Shown: piece by piece, positions 6,896 to 13,623 of the stretch
Position numbering within the stretch: position 1 is the first letter of the stretch
Layout: each line of letters begins with the position of its first letter
Source of the DNA: Secundilactobacillus mixtipabuli
Lineage (GTDB): Bacteria > Bacillota > Bacilli > Lactobacillales > Lactobacillaceae
DNA: 64,000 nt
NCBI RefSeq assembly: GCF_002217925.1
Contig: NZ_BCMF01000007.1
Location: 1 to 64,000, forward strand
Reading direction: 5' to 3'
Notes under the pieces: model-generated
The model's database searches: none
Told to the model about the DNA's origin: nothing
The model's input: the letters and a program-made list of their open reading frames with translations, nothing else
Translations under genes and position numbers: made by a program

Positions 6896-6980
6896 ATGCC
6901 AATAAAAGTTCGCAGTCCAAATTAATAATGAGTATCTCAGTAAAGTTGCCGGAAAACTCAAAAATGAAAAGGAGCAATGA
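6896..6980 (+). pseudogene. frameshifted mini-ORF ahead of the transfer module
   Basis: AGGAG and ATG 6896 start MPIKVRSPN then stop at 6923-6925. One base further on, the next frame continues NNEYLSKVAGKLKNEKEQ and ends at TGA 6978-6980, 3 bp before the next ATG. A single-base indel would join them to a 27-28 residue basic peptide. It may be a decayed leader gene, a translational coupler, or chance. Confidence 0.35.
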
Positions 6981-6983
6981 ATT

Positions 6984-7298
6984 ATGAAACGCCAATTTCA
7001 CAAAGGCGGTTACTCAAACGATATCGCCAACCAATATGTAACTAATGAACAACCTATTTATAGTCTCAGCAGTGAGCTTGAAACTCAGTATAAGTACGAA
7101 GACGGAAAGCGAACTGATGAAGTCGCCGGTTACAAGGCGTGGTTTATCCAACAAGGATTAACGCCGTTTACGGTTAAATTCGGAGACAAAATTAAACTGC
7201 CGGAATATATGTCAATCGTAGAATTTGACAATCTTCAAGCTATTGAGATCAAGTATAACGTTTACTTCAAGGCTGACGGTTTGAAAGAGGTTAAGTAA
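6984..7298 (+). CDS. small conserved element protein, function unknown
   Basis: 104 residues with an AAGGAG ribosome site; the stop overlaps the start of the FtsK-like gene by one base, indicating translational coupling. No family signature is evident: a polar N-terminus (KRQFHKGGYSNDIANQYVT) is followed by a mixed alpha/beta region ending VEFDNLQAIEIKYNVYFKA. Its place immediately before the coupling ATPase resembles small orf22/23-like (YdcP-type) proteins of Tn916 relatives, but this is by position only. Confidence 0.55.
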   Translation: MKRQFHKGGYSNDIANQYVTNEQPIYSLSSELETQYKYEDGKRTDEVAGYKAWFIQQGLTPFTVKFGDKIKLPEYMSIVEFDNLQAIEIKYNVYFKADGLKEVK

Positions 7299-8377
7299 TG
7301 AACACTCAAGAACTAACTCAATACTTGTTACAAAGCTTGAATATGAGCTTAGGTGGCATGATGCAAGGTGAAACCAGTTATACCAACAGTTTTGATGTCA
7401 AAATTGTTAAGATGGGCTTTCTTTTTATTCCTCGGTTACCAACGAGTTACATCATTGATAACGATTTATACCAAAAGATATTTTTGATAGCCAACGCTGC
7501 GTTATATCCACGTTTTACGCTATTGAAGCAGTCTTCTGCCTATTTCGTACCATTAAAAACTGATGATATCCATGTGCAACGTGCCTTGTACTTTCCGTGG
7601 AAAATCGGCATATCAGAACGATTAGTTATCCCAGACCTGAATGAATTTGCGTCTGTAAACGAACCATTGAAGATTCCAATCATGAAGGGACTGACGATAG
7701 ATATGAACAAGGTGACTTCGATTGCCATAGCCGGTCAATCTGGTTCTGGAAAAAGTTACACATTAACCTATTTCTTGGCAATGTTGCTAAGTGGATCTGA
7801 CCTACTAATAGTCGATCCGAAGTTTGATAGTCCAAGTCGTTGGGGGGCTCAAAAGGGTATCCCAGTAATTCATCCACAGCAAAATCGGTCGAAGTCTGAT
7901 TTTGTTTCCGAGATTAATGAAAACCTGAGTTCCGCGCTGAAGACGATTCAAGATAGACAACAAATTCTCTTTAATGAGCCCATGCATCAATTTAGACATT
8001 TAACAATCGTCATAGATGAACTTATGGCTTTGTCAGAAGGTGTGAATAAAGCAATTAAGGATTCGTTCTTTTCCTTATTATCTCAAATTGCTTTGATGGG
8101 ACGTGCTACCAAAGTTCATTTATTACTTGTTTCTCAGAGATTTGATCATCTGACAATGCCGGTTTCAGTACGTGAACAACTCAATGTGCTCATTCAAGTT
8201 GGAAATATTAATCGTAAATCAATACAATTTCTCTTTCCAGACCTTGATCCTGAAGGAATTGTGATTCCAACAGGTAAAGGAACTGGATTGCTCCAGATCA
8301 TTGATAATGAGCACCCGTATCAAGTTTTGCCATTATTGACGCCCACTTATTATTTGAAAGAAGGTAATTTGAAATGA
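7298..8377 (+). CDS. FtsK/SpoIIIE-type DNA-translocase, TcpA-like coupling ATPase
   Basis: 359 residues, a RecA-like motor. Walker A is GQSGSGKS at residues 146-153; IVDPKFDSPSRWG follows at 171-183, and Walker B is TIVIDE at 236-241. LLLVSQRFD is a sensor-type segment as in FtsK/TcpA proteins. It lacks the N-terminal membrane bundle of chromosomal FtsK; the next gene, overlapping by ATGA, supplies membrane helices. Such proteins act as coupling factors that deliver a relaxase-DNA complex to a helper conjugation pore, or as DNA pumps. In this element it should work with the Rep protein. Confidence 0.85.
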   Translation: MNTQELTQYLLQSLNMSLGGMMQGETSYTNSFDVKIVKMGFLFIPRLPTSYIIDNDLYQKIFLIANAALYPRFTLLKQSSAYFVPLKTDDIHVQRALYFPWKIGISERLVIPDLNEFASVNEPLKIPIMKGLTIDMNKVTSIAIAGQSGSGKSYTLTYFLAMLLSGSDLLIVDPKFDSPSRWGAQKGIPVIHPQQNRSKSDFVSEINENLSSALKTIQDRQQILFNEPMHQFRHLTIVIDELMALSEGVNKAIKDSFFSLLSQIALMGRATKVHLLLVSQRFDHLTMPVSVREQLNVLIQVGNINRKSIQFLFPDLDPEGIVIPTGKGTGLLQIIDNEHPYQVLPLLTPTYYLKEGNLK

Positions 8378-8979
8378 AGAAAAGTTTATTTGCCAAACTT
8401 TATCACACATTTGTCTTGGGATTGAAAGTTGATTTATTGCTGGCAGTAACTGCTGGCTTTGTAACATTCGTTACTAGCGAATTAAGTAATAGTAGAGCGC
8501 CAAGTTTGGTACGCTTGGCAGCAGCAATTGAACCTGAAGTAAATATCGGTTGGAAAGTCACAATAATCATTTCCGTTATTCTAACTTTTCTCTTGGCTTA
8601 CGAAATATTACTACACGCCAAAAGAGACCGAGTTTCATATTTGTTTAGTTCCGTATATAAAAGCTGGTTACTACAGCGGTTTCTTCATTATACGGAAACT
8701 CAGATTAGGCCGATAATTTACAGTGCTCAATTCACTACAATAAGTCGTACACCAGCAATAAGATCCTTTAATCGAGCAGCTCAAAAAGCGGTTGTTGAGT
8801 TGAATAAGAACACGATTACTGTTTTTATCAAACTGCCTAGTTCACAACAGGCACAAAAGATCTTCAAAGAGATGGAATCGGATATTAGAGAGGAAATCTC
8901 CAATCGTAATCCTGACTACACTATATCTCAGCCTATTCGTAGTAAGAATTTAATGAGATTTGACGGGACAAAAAAATAA
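8374..8979 (+). CDS. membrane protein partner of the FtsK-like ATPase
   Basis: 201 residues. Two transmembrane segments near residues 17-35 (VDLLLAVTAGFVTFVTS) and 61-79 (VTIIISVILTFLLAYEIL), then a basic cytoplasmic domain of about 115 residues with KNTITVFIKLPSSQQAQKIFKEM. Its ATG overlaps the stop of the ATPase gene. The arrangement suggests a membrane anchor or adaptor for the coupling ATPase. I do not recognise a named family. Confidence 0.6.
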   Translation: MKKSLFAKLYHTFVLGLKVDLLLAVTAGFVTFVTSELSNSRAPSLVRLAAAIEPEVNIGWKVTIIISVILTFLLAYEILLHAKRDRVSYLFSSVYKSWLLQRFLHYTETQIRPIIYSAQFTTISRTPAIRSFNRAAQKAVVELNKNTITVFIKLPSSQQAQKIFKEMESDIREEISNRNPDYTISQPIRSKNLMRFDGTKK

Positions 8980-9026
8980 GAAGCGCGCTGTGGCCTCACG
9001 CAGTGACAGCCACAGAAGCGCTTCTT
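8978..9026. terminator. long hairpin after the transfer genes (terminator or origin hairpin)
   Basis: AAGAAGCGC/GCGCTTCTT (8978-8986, 9018-9026) enclose CTGTGGC/GCCACAG (8988-8994, 9009-9015): 16 base pairs with only small bulges. There is no T run of note after it (AACAG), so it may be part of the adjacent origin rather than a terminator. Confidence 0.5.
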
Positions 9027-9039
9027 AACAGAATATGGC

Positions 9040-9087
9040 GATTATTGATTCCATGGGGTTACTACGACCCCCATGGAATCAATAATC
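9040..9087 (+). other. pMV158-type double-strand origin (nick hairpin)
   Basis: A perfect 19-bp inverted repeat (9040-9058 with 9069-9087) exposes the 10-nt loop TTACTACGAC. TACTACG/AC is the nick sequence known for the pMV158 family, cut by RepB in exactly such a hairpin loop; by analogy the nick would lie between 9066 and 9067. The rep gene 100 bp downstream is of the same family, which supports the call. Confidence 0.9.
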
Positions 9088-9110
9088 AAGCAAATGGGAG
9101 GCTTCCCCCA

Positions 9111-9174
9111 TAGGATCAGTAATCAGTAATCAAGGGGGTAAGCGTCCCCCTATAGGATCAATAATCAATAATCA
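9111..9174 (+). repeat. Rep-binding direct repeats (bind locus of the origin)
   Basis: Two direct repeats of TAGGATCA(G/A)TAATCA(G/A)TAATCA (9111-9132 and 9153-9174) at a 42-bp period, each preceded by a C-run. The same ATCAATAATCA motif occurs at the outer end of the nick hairpin. pMV158 has direct repeats bound by RepB downstream of its nick site, so these are the likely initiator binding sites. Confidence 0.75.
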
Positions 9175-9186
9175 GGAGGTAGAATC

Positions 9187-9786
9187 ATGACAAAAAAAGA
9201 ACAACGATCCAGTAAATGGGCGTTTTTAATGTATAAGGACAGTGCACCTGAAAATTATCAGGATGTATTAGATAGCATTCATGTGCCGTATGTATTAAGT
9301 CCATGGCATGACAAAGATATTGTTAAAGATACTGGTGAATTGAAAAAGGTTCATAAGCATGGTGCGCTATTTTTCGATTCTTTAAAAGGCTACCACCAAG
9401 TTTCAGAATTAATTAGTGACAAGCTAAACGGGCCTGCTCATGTTGAAGTCGTACAGTCACCTAAGGGTATGTTGGATTATTTTACGCACGCAAATAATCC
9501 GGAGAAGACTCAATATGATGAGAAAGATATTGAATGCGGTTCAGGCTTTAACTTGCGGAAGTTCTTAATGTCTCAAAGTAATGGAACAGTCATAAATGAT
9601 GTCATTGATATCATTGAAGAGAAAAACTTTGTGGAGTTCATGGATTTAGTCAATTATGCCCGCGAAAACAATCAGGGTATGTTGAATCTGATTGTAGACA
9701 AAACCTACTTTGTCTCAAAACTACTCGATTCTCGAAGATATGATCAACAAAACAAGATTGAGTATGAGGAGGATAAGTACGAATGA
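9187..9786 (+). CDS. rolling-circle replication initiator, pMV158 RepB family (Rep_2)
   Basis: 199 residues, close to the 210 of RepB. HUH-nuclease features are in the expected places: SPWHDKD at 38-44 (metal His41 and Asp44), the H-x-H pair His56/His58 in KKVHKHGALFF, and the probable catalytic Tyr98 in MLDYFTH. The C-terminal helical part corresponds to the RepB oligomerization domain. It nicks the origin at 9066/9067 and starts rolling-circle replication; in an integrated element it may also serve as relaxase. AGGAGGT at 9174-9180 is its ribosome site. No CopG-type repressor gene is present. Confidence 0.9.
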   Translation: MTKKEQRSSKWAFLMYKDSAPENYQDVLDSIHVPYVLSPWHDKDIVKDTGELKKVHKHGALFFDSLKGYHQVSELISDKLNGPAHVEVVQSPKGMLDYFTHANNPEKTQYDEKDIECGSGFNLRKFLMSQSNGTVINDVIDIIEEKNFVEFMDLVNYARENNQGMLNLIVDKTYFVSKLLDSRRYDQQNKIEYEEDKYE

Positions 9787-9867
9787 AGATGAGAATTGTA
9801 ACAACTCCGCCATTTATTTTTAACAATGCGCCACCCACTTATAAAGCGTCAAATGACGCAAAAAGAT

Positions 9868-9900
9868 CATCAGCTGACTTCCTACAAATCCTGCTGATGA
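9868..9900. repeat. inverted repeats after rep, possible single-strand origin or attenuator
   Basis: TCATCAGC and GCTGATGA flank a 17-nt spacer, preceded at about 9847-9860 by the small hairpin GCGTC-AAAT-GACGC. No gene covers this interval convincingly. Rolling-circle replicons usually have a single-strand origin with imperfect hairpins, but no known ssoA/ssoU motif is seen. Confidence 0.3.
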
Positions 9901-9995
9901 CCCTAAGAGTGAACCATAAATCTAAAAGATGTATGGAACAGTTTGATTGTACAACATTTTGCTTTCCATATGTCCCTGCAAAGGGGAAGTTTATC

Positions 9996-10283
9996 ATGAA
10001 TAATGAAAAACTCGAAGAATTAGCAACAGCATTAATGCAAGAAACGGTCATGATTTTAGATGAAATAACTAAGTTAAATGACACATCAACTAGTGATTTC
10101 TATGAAATTCGTCCCATGCTTGAACAACTGAATTGCGACCTTACTGAAGTCTACTTAAAGGTGACGGCGCTTCTACTTTCATGTGGTCAAGAAGACTCAA
10201 TTGATCGGGTGACAATCGGTAAAGCAAGCGACTCCATCTCGAACAATTTAGAATCTTTGAGCGACTCCAAGAAGGAGATGTAG
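9996..10283 (+). CDS. small acidic helical protein of the element, unknown
   Basis: 95 residues from ATG 9996, chosen because AAAGGGGAAG lies just upstream; the longer frame to 9783 overlaps rep and begins with unlikely sequence. The protein is predicted helical (LEELATALMQETVMILDEITKLN) and acidic, with no known motif. It stops 3 bp before the excisionase-like gene. Confidence 0.6.
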   Translation: MNNEKLEELATALMQETVMILDEITKLNDTSTSDFYEIRPMLEQLNCDLTEVYLKVTALLLSCGQEDSIDRVTIGKASDSISNNLESLSDSKKEM

Positions 10284-10286
10284 AGA

Positions 10287-10523
10287 ATGAAATCAGTTAT
10301 TAGAACCAATTTAATGCTCAAACCTGAATGGGGTAATAAAGCTGCAATCTTAGCGCGATATGAAGGCCTAAATATTCACACCCTTAATAGATGGTTAGGT
10401 GAGATGAGAGATAATAAACAATTCCAAAAGGGCGTTGTTAATCCAACTCACAAGCTTGTTTGGATAAATTTTAAGCAGTTTCAAAATTTCTTATTTTGGA
10501 AACAACACAACTACTTAAAGTAA
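10287..10523 (+). CDS. excisionase-like small DNA-binding protein
   Basis: 78 residues, basic. It begins MKSVIRTNLMLKPEWGNKAA and has a helix-turn-helix-like ILARYEGLNIHTLNRWLGEM, ending in an aromatic beta segment (LVWINFKQFQNFLFW). Size and position, directly before the integrase, are those of Xis proteins of tyrosine-recombinase elements. The ribosome site AAGGAG is at about 10271. It would direct excision by bending att DNA. Confidence 0.6.
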   Translation: MKSVIRTNLMLKPEWGNKAAILARYEGLNIHTLNRWLGEMRDNKQFQKGVVNPTHKLVWINFKQFQNFLFWKQHNYLK

Positions 10524-10532
10524 ACGAAAAAT

Positions 10533-10575
10533 GATAAAATAGAACTTGTGATTAGAATTCTATTTTATCTTTTTT
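10533..10575 (+). terminator. terminator hairpin between xis and int
   Basis: GATAAAATAGAA (10533-10544) and TTCTATTTTATC (10558-10569) are perfect 12-bp complements followed by six T. It lies 24 nt before the integrase start, so integrase expression would need its own promoter or read-through. Confidence 0.7.
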
Positions 10576-10598
10576 GTTTATTTGGAAAGGATAAAATT

Positions 10599-11849
10599 AT
10601 GCATATTGAAAAGAAAACACACGCAGATGGAAGTTGCTATAACTTAGCGGTGGAAAGTTACATTGACCCTTTAACGCAAAAACGGAAGCGTTGTTCGGTT
10701 AGTTTCAATTTAAATACAGCCAGAGCAAAAGCTCAGGCTCGTAGAGAACTGAACGAAAAGATTACTGGTATTTTAGAAGAGAGGGAAAGCTCACAAGCTG
10801 AAATTGCTGAAAATTTAACCTTTGGTAAACTAAAACAACAGTGGTTAGATGAATGGTCAGCAACGGTTAAACCACAAACAATGGAACGCGAAAAAGTCTT
10901 GGTGCGAAGAGTATCAGCATTGATAAGTGATGATATTTTAGTTAAGAAGATTACTCCTTTGTTAATTCGACAATGCATAGATAATTACCAAGAAACCTAT
11001 CAATCAACGTTCACAACAATGCAACATATTAAGTCAACTTTGAATAAGATCTTTGATTTCGCTGTCCTGTATAACTACTTATCATTTTCACCAGCCCGAG
11101 TAGTCAAGGTTCATGCTTCTGTAAATGATAAAATTGAGAAAAAAGAACGTCTTGAAAGAAAGTTTTTAAATGCTCGTGAGGTTCAAGTATTGATTAAAGA
11201 ACTTCAGAATAGACGTAATCCAGCGTATCTTGATTTAACATTATTTTTAATTGGTACGGGTTGCCGAATTGGTGAAGCGGGAGCATTAACTGCTGAAAAT
11301 ATCGATTTTGATAGAAAGACAGTCAGTATTCAAGCCTCCTTGCAAAGCACTAATTTACGTGTGAAAAATTATTATCTTGATACGACGAAAACATCTGCTG
11401 GTGAACGTATTGAAGCATTGCCAGACTTTGCTATTTCAGCATTAAAAAGATGCTTAGAACGCAATAAATTGATGGATGACGCCCATCGTGATAATCCCAG
11501 TGATGCATTTACCTTCTCAAAGTCGATTTTTCGTACCGAGTATGGTTCACCAATAACGTCACACAGCTTCCGCGAAGTATTGGGAAGAATCAATCGTGAT
11601 TTGGAGATTAATTGTCAACAGCGATATGGTTTCAAATGGACAAAAAATGTAGTGCCCCATAGTTTCCGCCATATTCATGTCAGTATTCTTCGGGCTGACC
11701 CTTCTATTCCCTTAAAAGAGGTTCAACAACGGGTTGGTCATCTTGAAGAAGAAACGACTGCTGGATATACGCATTTAATGAATAAATCGCAAAAGAAGTC
11801 GGTAGAAGCTGTCGATAGGTTTGCTTCACAAGTTGGCATATTAGATTGA
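10599..11849 (+). CDS. int: tyrosine integrase of the element
   Basis: 416 residues from ATG 10599 (GGAAAGG upstream; the frame could be extended to 10548 but that overlaps the terminator stem). An N-terminal AP2-like arm-binding domain (about 1-65), a SAM-like core-binding domain (71-170) and the catalytic domain follow. Catalytic residues visible are Arg223 (GTGCRIGEA), His354 and Arg357 (PHSFRH), His381 (VGHLEEETT) and the nucleophile Tyr390 (AGYTHLM). The gene ends about 120 bp from attR. It integrates the element into codons 3-7 of rbgA. Confidence 0.92.
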   Translation: MHIEKKTHADGSCYNLAVESYIDPLTQKRKRCSVSFNLNTARAKAQARRELNEKITGILEERESSQAEIAENLTFGKLKQQWLDEWSATVKPQTMEREKVLVRRVSALISDDILVKKITPLLIRQCIDNYQETYQSTFTTMQHIKSTLNKIFDFAVLYNYLSFSPARVVKVHASVNDKIEKKERLERKFLNAREVQVLIKELQNRRNPAYLDLTLFLIGTGCRIGEAGALTAENIDFDRKTVSIQASLQSTNLRVKNYYLDTTKTSAGERIEALPDFAISALKRCLERNKLMDDAHRDNPSDAFTFSKSIFRTEYGSPITSHSFREVLGRINRDLEINCQQRYGFKWTKNVVPHSFRHIHVSILRADPSIPLKEVQQRVGHLEEETTAGYTHLMNKSQKKSVEAVDRFASQVGILD

Positions 11850-11858
11850 GACGCAAAA

Positions 11859-11909
11859 TGTGCCCTAAACTGTACAGAACATATGACATATTTTGGGCAC
11901 GTTTAGGCA
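11859..11909. repeat. right arm-type integrase repeats
   Basis: TGTGCCCTAAA (11859-11869, inverted), TTTTGGGCAC (11891-11900) and TTTAGGCA (11902-11909) match the pair at 2893-2914 near the other end. They lie between int and attR. Confidence 0.55.
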
Positions 11910-11920
11910 ATAAGTAAAAA

Positions 11921-11958
11921 GCAAGGCGCTAGAACCCTTGCTATTAAAGGAGTTAGAA
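11921..11958 (+). promoter_or_regulatory. element-supplied leader and ribosome site for rbgA
   Basis: A hairpin GCAAGG/CCTTGC (11921-11926, 11936-11941) is followed by TATTAAAGGAGTTA, which imitates the native TATTAAAAGGAGTTA left behind at 2661-2675. The element therefore replaces the leader of the gene it interrupts. Confidence 0.6.
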
Positions 11959-11961
11959 GAC

Positions 11962-12816
11962 ATGGCTACTATTCAATGGTTTCCAGGCCATATGGCAAAA
12001 GCCATTCGGCAACTGGAAGAAAATTTACATGTGGTGGATATTGTATTTGAACTGGTCGATGCCCGAATTCCGCAATCATCACGGAATCCAGAAATTGAAC
12101 GGCTGATCAAGGATAAGCCCCATCTGGTGATTATGACCAAAAGTGATTTGGCTGATCCGGATCAAACTGCCAATTGGATCAAGCAATTTAAAGCTCAGGG
12201 AGTTCCTGCCATTGCGGTTGATTCAAAGGCCAATATCACCACTAAAACAGTGACCCGTATTGCCCAATCGATTTTGGCGGATAAATTAAATAATGAACAG
12301 CAAAAGGGATTAAAAGAACGGCCAATTCGAGCCATTACAGTTGGTATTCCTAACGTTGGTAAATCAACACTGTTAAACCGCTTGGTCAGCAAACGGGCTG
12401 CCCAAGTTGGCGACCGGCCCGGTGTGACAAAGGGCCAGCAATGGTTACGTTCATCTTCAAAGCTGCAGTTACTGGATACGCCAGGAATTTTGTGGCCTAA
12501 GTTTGACGATGAAGAAACTGGCCAGGCTTTGGCACTGACTGGTGCTATTAAGGACCAGCGATTTGCGAGTGATGACGTGGCGTTATACGCCTTAAAGTTT
12601 TTCCGCCAATACTATCCCAAAGCACTGCAGGAACGGTACAAACTTACTGAGGATGATTTCGACCTTTCAGACGTTGACCTCCTACTAAAACTGACCAAAC
12701 AGTTTGGGATGAAGGATGATTACGAACGGGCTTCTGACCGGTTGATTTTAGATATCCGTAAGAGTAAGCTGGGCCGCTACACATTGAACCGAACGGACGG
12801 TGAGGTTGATGCCTAA
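11962..12816 (+). CDS. rbgA: ribosome biogenesis GTPase RbgA (YlqF)
   Basis: 284 residues. I start at ATG 11962 (MATIQWFPGHMAKAIRQ), with AAAGGAG 10 nt upstream, rather than the longer frame at 11938. It is a circularly permuted GTPase: G4 TKSD near residue 62, then G1 GIPNVGKSTLLNRL near 125, and G3 DTPG near 170. It assembles the 50S subunit late in maturation. It is the insertion target: codons 3-7 form attR, but the reading frame is complete because the element supplies equivalent codons. It overlaps rnhB by 8 bp. Confidence 0.95.
   Translation: MATIQWFPGHMAKAIRQLEENLHVVDIVFELVDARIPQSSRNPEIERLIKDKPHLVIMTKSDLADPDQTANWIKQFKAQGVPAIAVDSKANITTKTVTRIAQSILADKLNNEQQKGLKERPIRAITVGIPNVGKSTLLNRLVSKRAAQVGDRPGVTKGQQWLRSSSKLQLLDTPGILWPKFDDEETGQALALTGAIKDQRFASDDVALYALKFFRQYYPKALQERYKLTEDDFDLSDVDLLLKLTKQFGMKDDYERASDRLILDIRKSKLGRYTLNRTDGEVDA
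11968..11982. other. attR core of the integrated element
   Basis: ACTATTCAATGGTTT, identical to 2689-2703, here inside the functional rbgA gene. Divergence outside the core (GCT versus GCA for codon 2) shows that the two sides have different origins. Confidence 0.85.
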
Positions 12817-13582
12817 AGCACCTTCAATTCGTCAGCTCACCGAGTTGTTCAAACAAATTACCGACGAGCGTGATCCGCTGCTCACCGAATATGCGGCTGA
12901 TCCACGGACGGGTGTTCAGAAATTGATGGCAACGACTCAGCATCGGCTAGCTAAGTTAGCATTGGAAAAGCGCGCTTTTGAGCAGCGCTTTTTTTATGAA
13001 CGGCAATTTCAGCAGCAGAGACATCATTTAATTGCGGGGATCGATGAAGTGGGCCGTGGCCCGTTAGCTGGCCCAGTGGTCACCTGTGCAATCATTCTAC
13101 CCGATGATTTTGATGTGATCGAGGTCAACGACTCTAAACAGCTGTCTGACCATCAGCGAGAAGCACTCTACCCCCAGATTTTGGATCAAGCTATCGCGGT
13201 AGGAATTGGGACAGCATCCGCTCAACAAATCGATCACTTAAATATTTATCAGGCGACTCGCGTGGCCATGTTGGCAGCCGTTGAGCACTTGAAGGTAAAA
13301 CCCGATCAACTCCTGATCGACGCTATGCAAATTGATAGTGCGATTCCGCAACTAAAGCTGATTCATGGCGATGCCAAAAGTGTTTCCATCGGGGCGGCAA
13401 GCATTGTCGCTAAGGTTTTTCGGGACCACCTCATGCAGAGTTATGACGTCTTGTATCCCGGTTATGAGTTTGCTCATAATGCTGGCTATGGGACCAAGGC
13501 TCATTTACAAGGTTTAGAAGATCTGGGTCCTTCAAAGATCCATCGGCGCACGTTTGCTCCAGTCTCAAACTACTTTGGCTAG
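12809..13582 (+). CDS. rnhB: ribonuclease HII
   Basis: 257 residues from ATG 12809. Type 2 RNase H domain with the GIDEVGRGPLAGPVVTCAIIL signature (Asp-Glu of the active site at about residue 74), LLIDAMQI (third acidic residue) and the KxxH/DH segment VFRDHLM. It removes single ribonucleotides and RNA primers from DNA. A GTG at 12800 in the same frame is an alternative start. It overlaps rbgA, as usual in this conserved cluster. Confidence 0.95.
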   Translation: MPKAPSIRQLTELFKQITDERDPLLTEYAADPRTGVQKLMATTQHRLAKLALEKRAFEQRFFYERQFQQQRHHLIAGIDEVGRGPLAGPVVTCAIILPDDFDVIEVNDSKQLSDHQREALYPQILDQAIAVGIGTASAQQIDHLNIYQATRVAMLAAVEHLKVKPDQLLIDAMQIDSAIPQLKLIHGDAKSVSIGAASIVAKVFRDHLMQSYDVLYPGYEFAHNAGYGTKAHLQGLEDLGPSKIHRRTFAPVSNYFG

Positions 13583-13623
13583 CTTCCCGTAGTTTGCTGA
13601 AATGAGGTATGAGGTGGACGATC

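Larger units (their letters stand above)
2689..11982. mobile_element. 9.3-kb integrative mobilizable element in the 5' end of rbgA
   Basis: Direct repeats of a 15-bp rbgA coding segment bound the region. The right end has a tyrosine integrase about 120 bp from attR. Internal genes are an XRE regulator, cargo, a sigma-like protein, an FtsK/TcpA-like ATPase, a membrane protein, a pMV158-type Rep with its double-strand origin, an excisionase-like protein and the integrase. No conjugation (type IV secretion) genes are present, so it is best read as an IME or integrated plasmid that borrows a helper. The element brings its own leader, ribosome site and first codons, so the downstream rbgA stays intact. 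Families of IMEs combining a plasmid-type Rep used as relaxase with a TcpA-type coupling protein are known from streptococci; the exact relation is inference. Confidence 0.85.

Noticed and set aside
9783-9995. N-terminal extension of the 95-aa protein overlapping rep
   Set aside because: The extension overlaps rep, has inverted repeats and no usable ribosome site; ATG 9996 has a good one.
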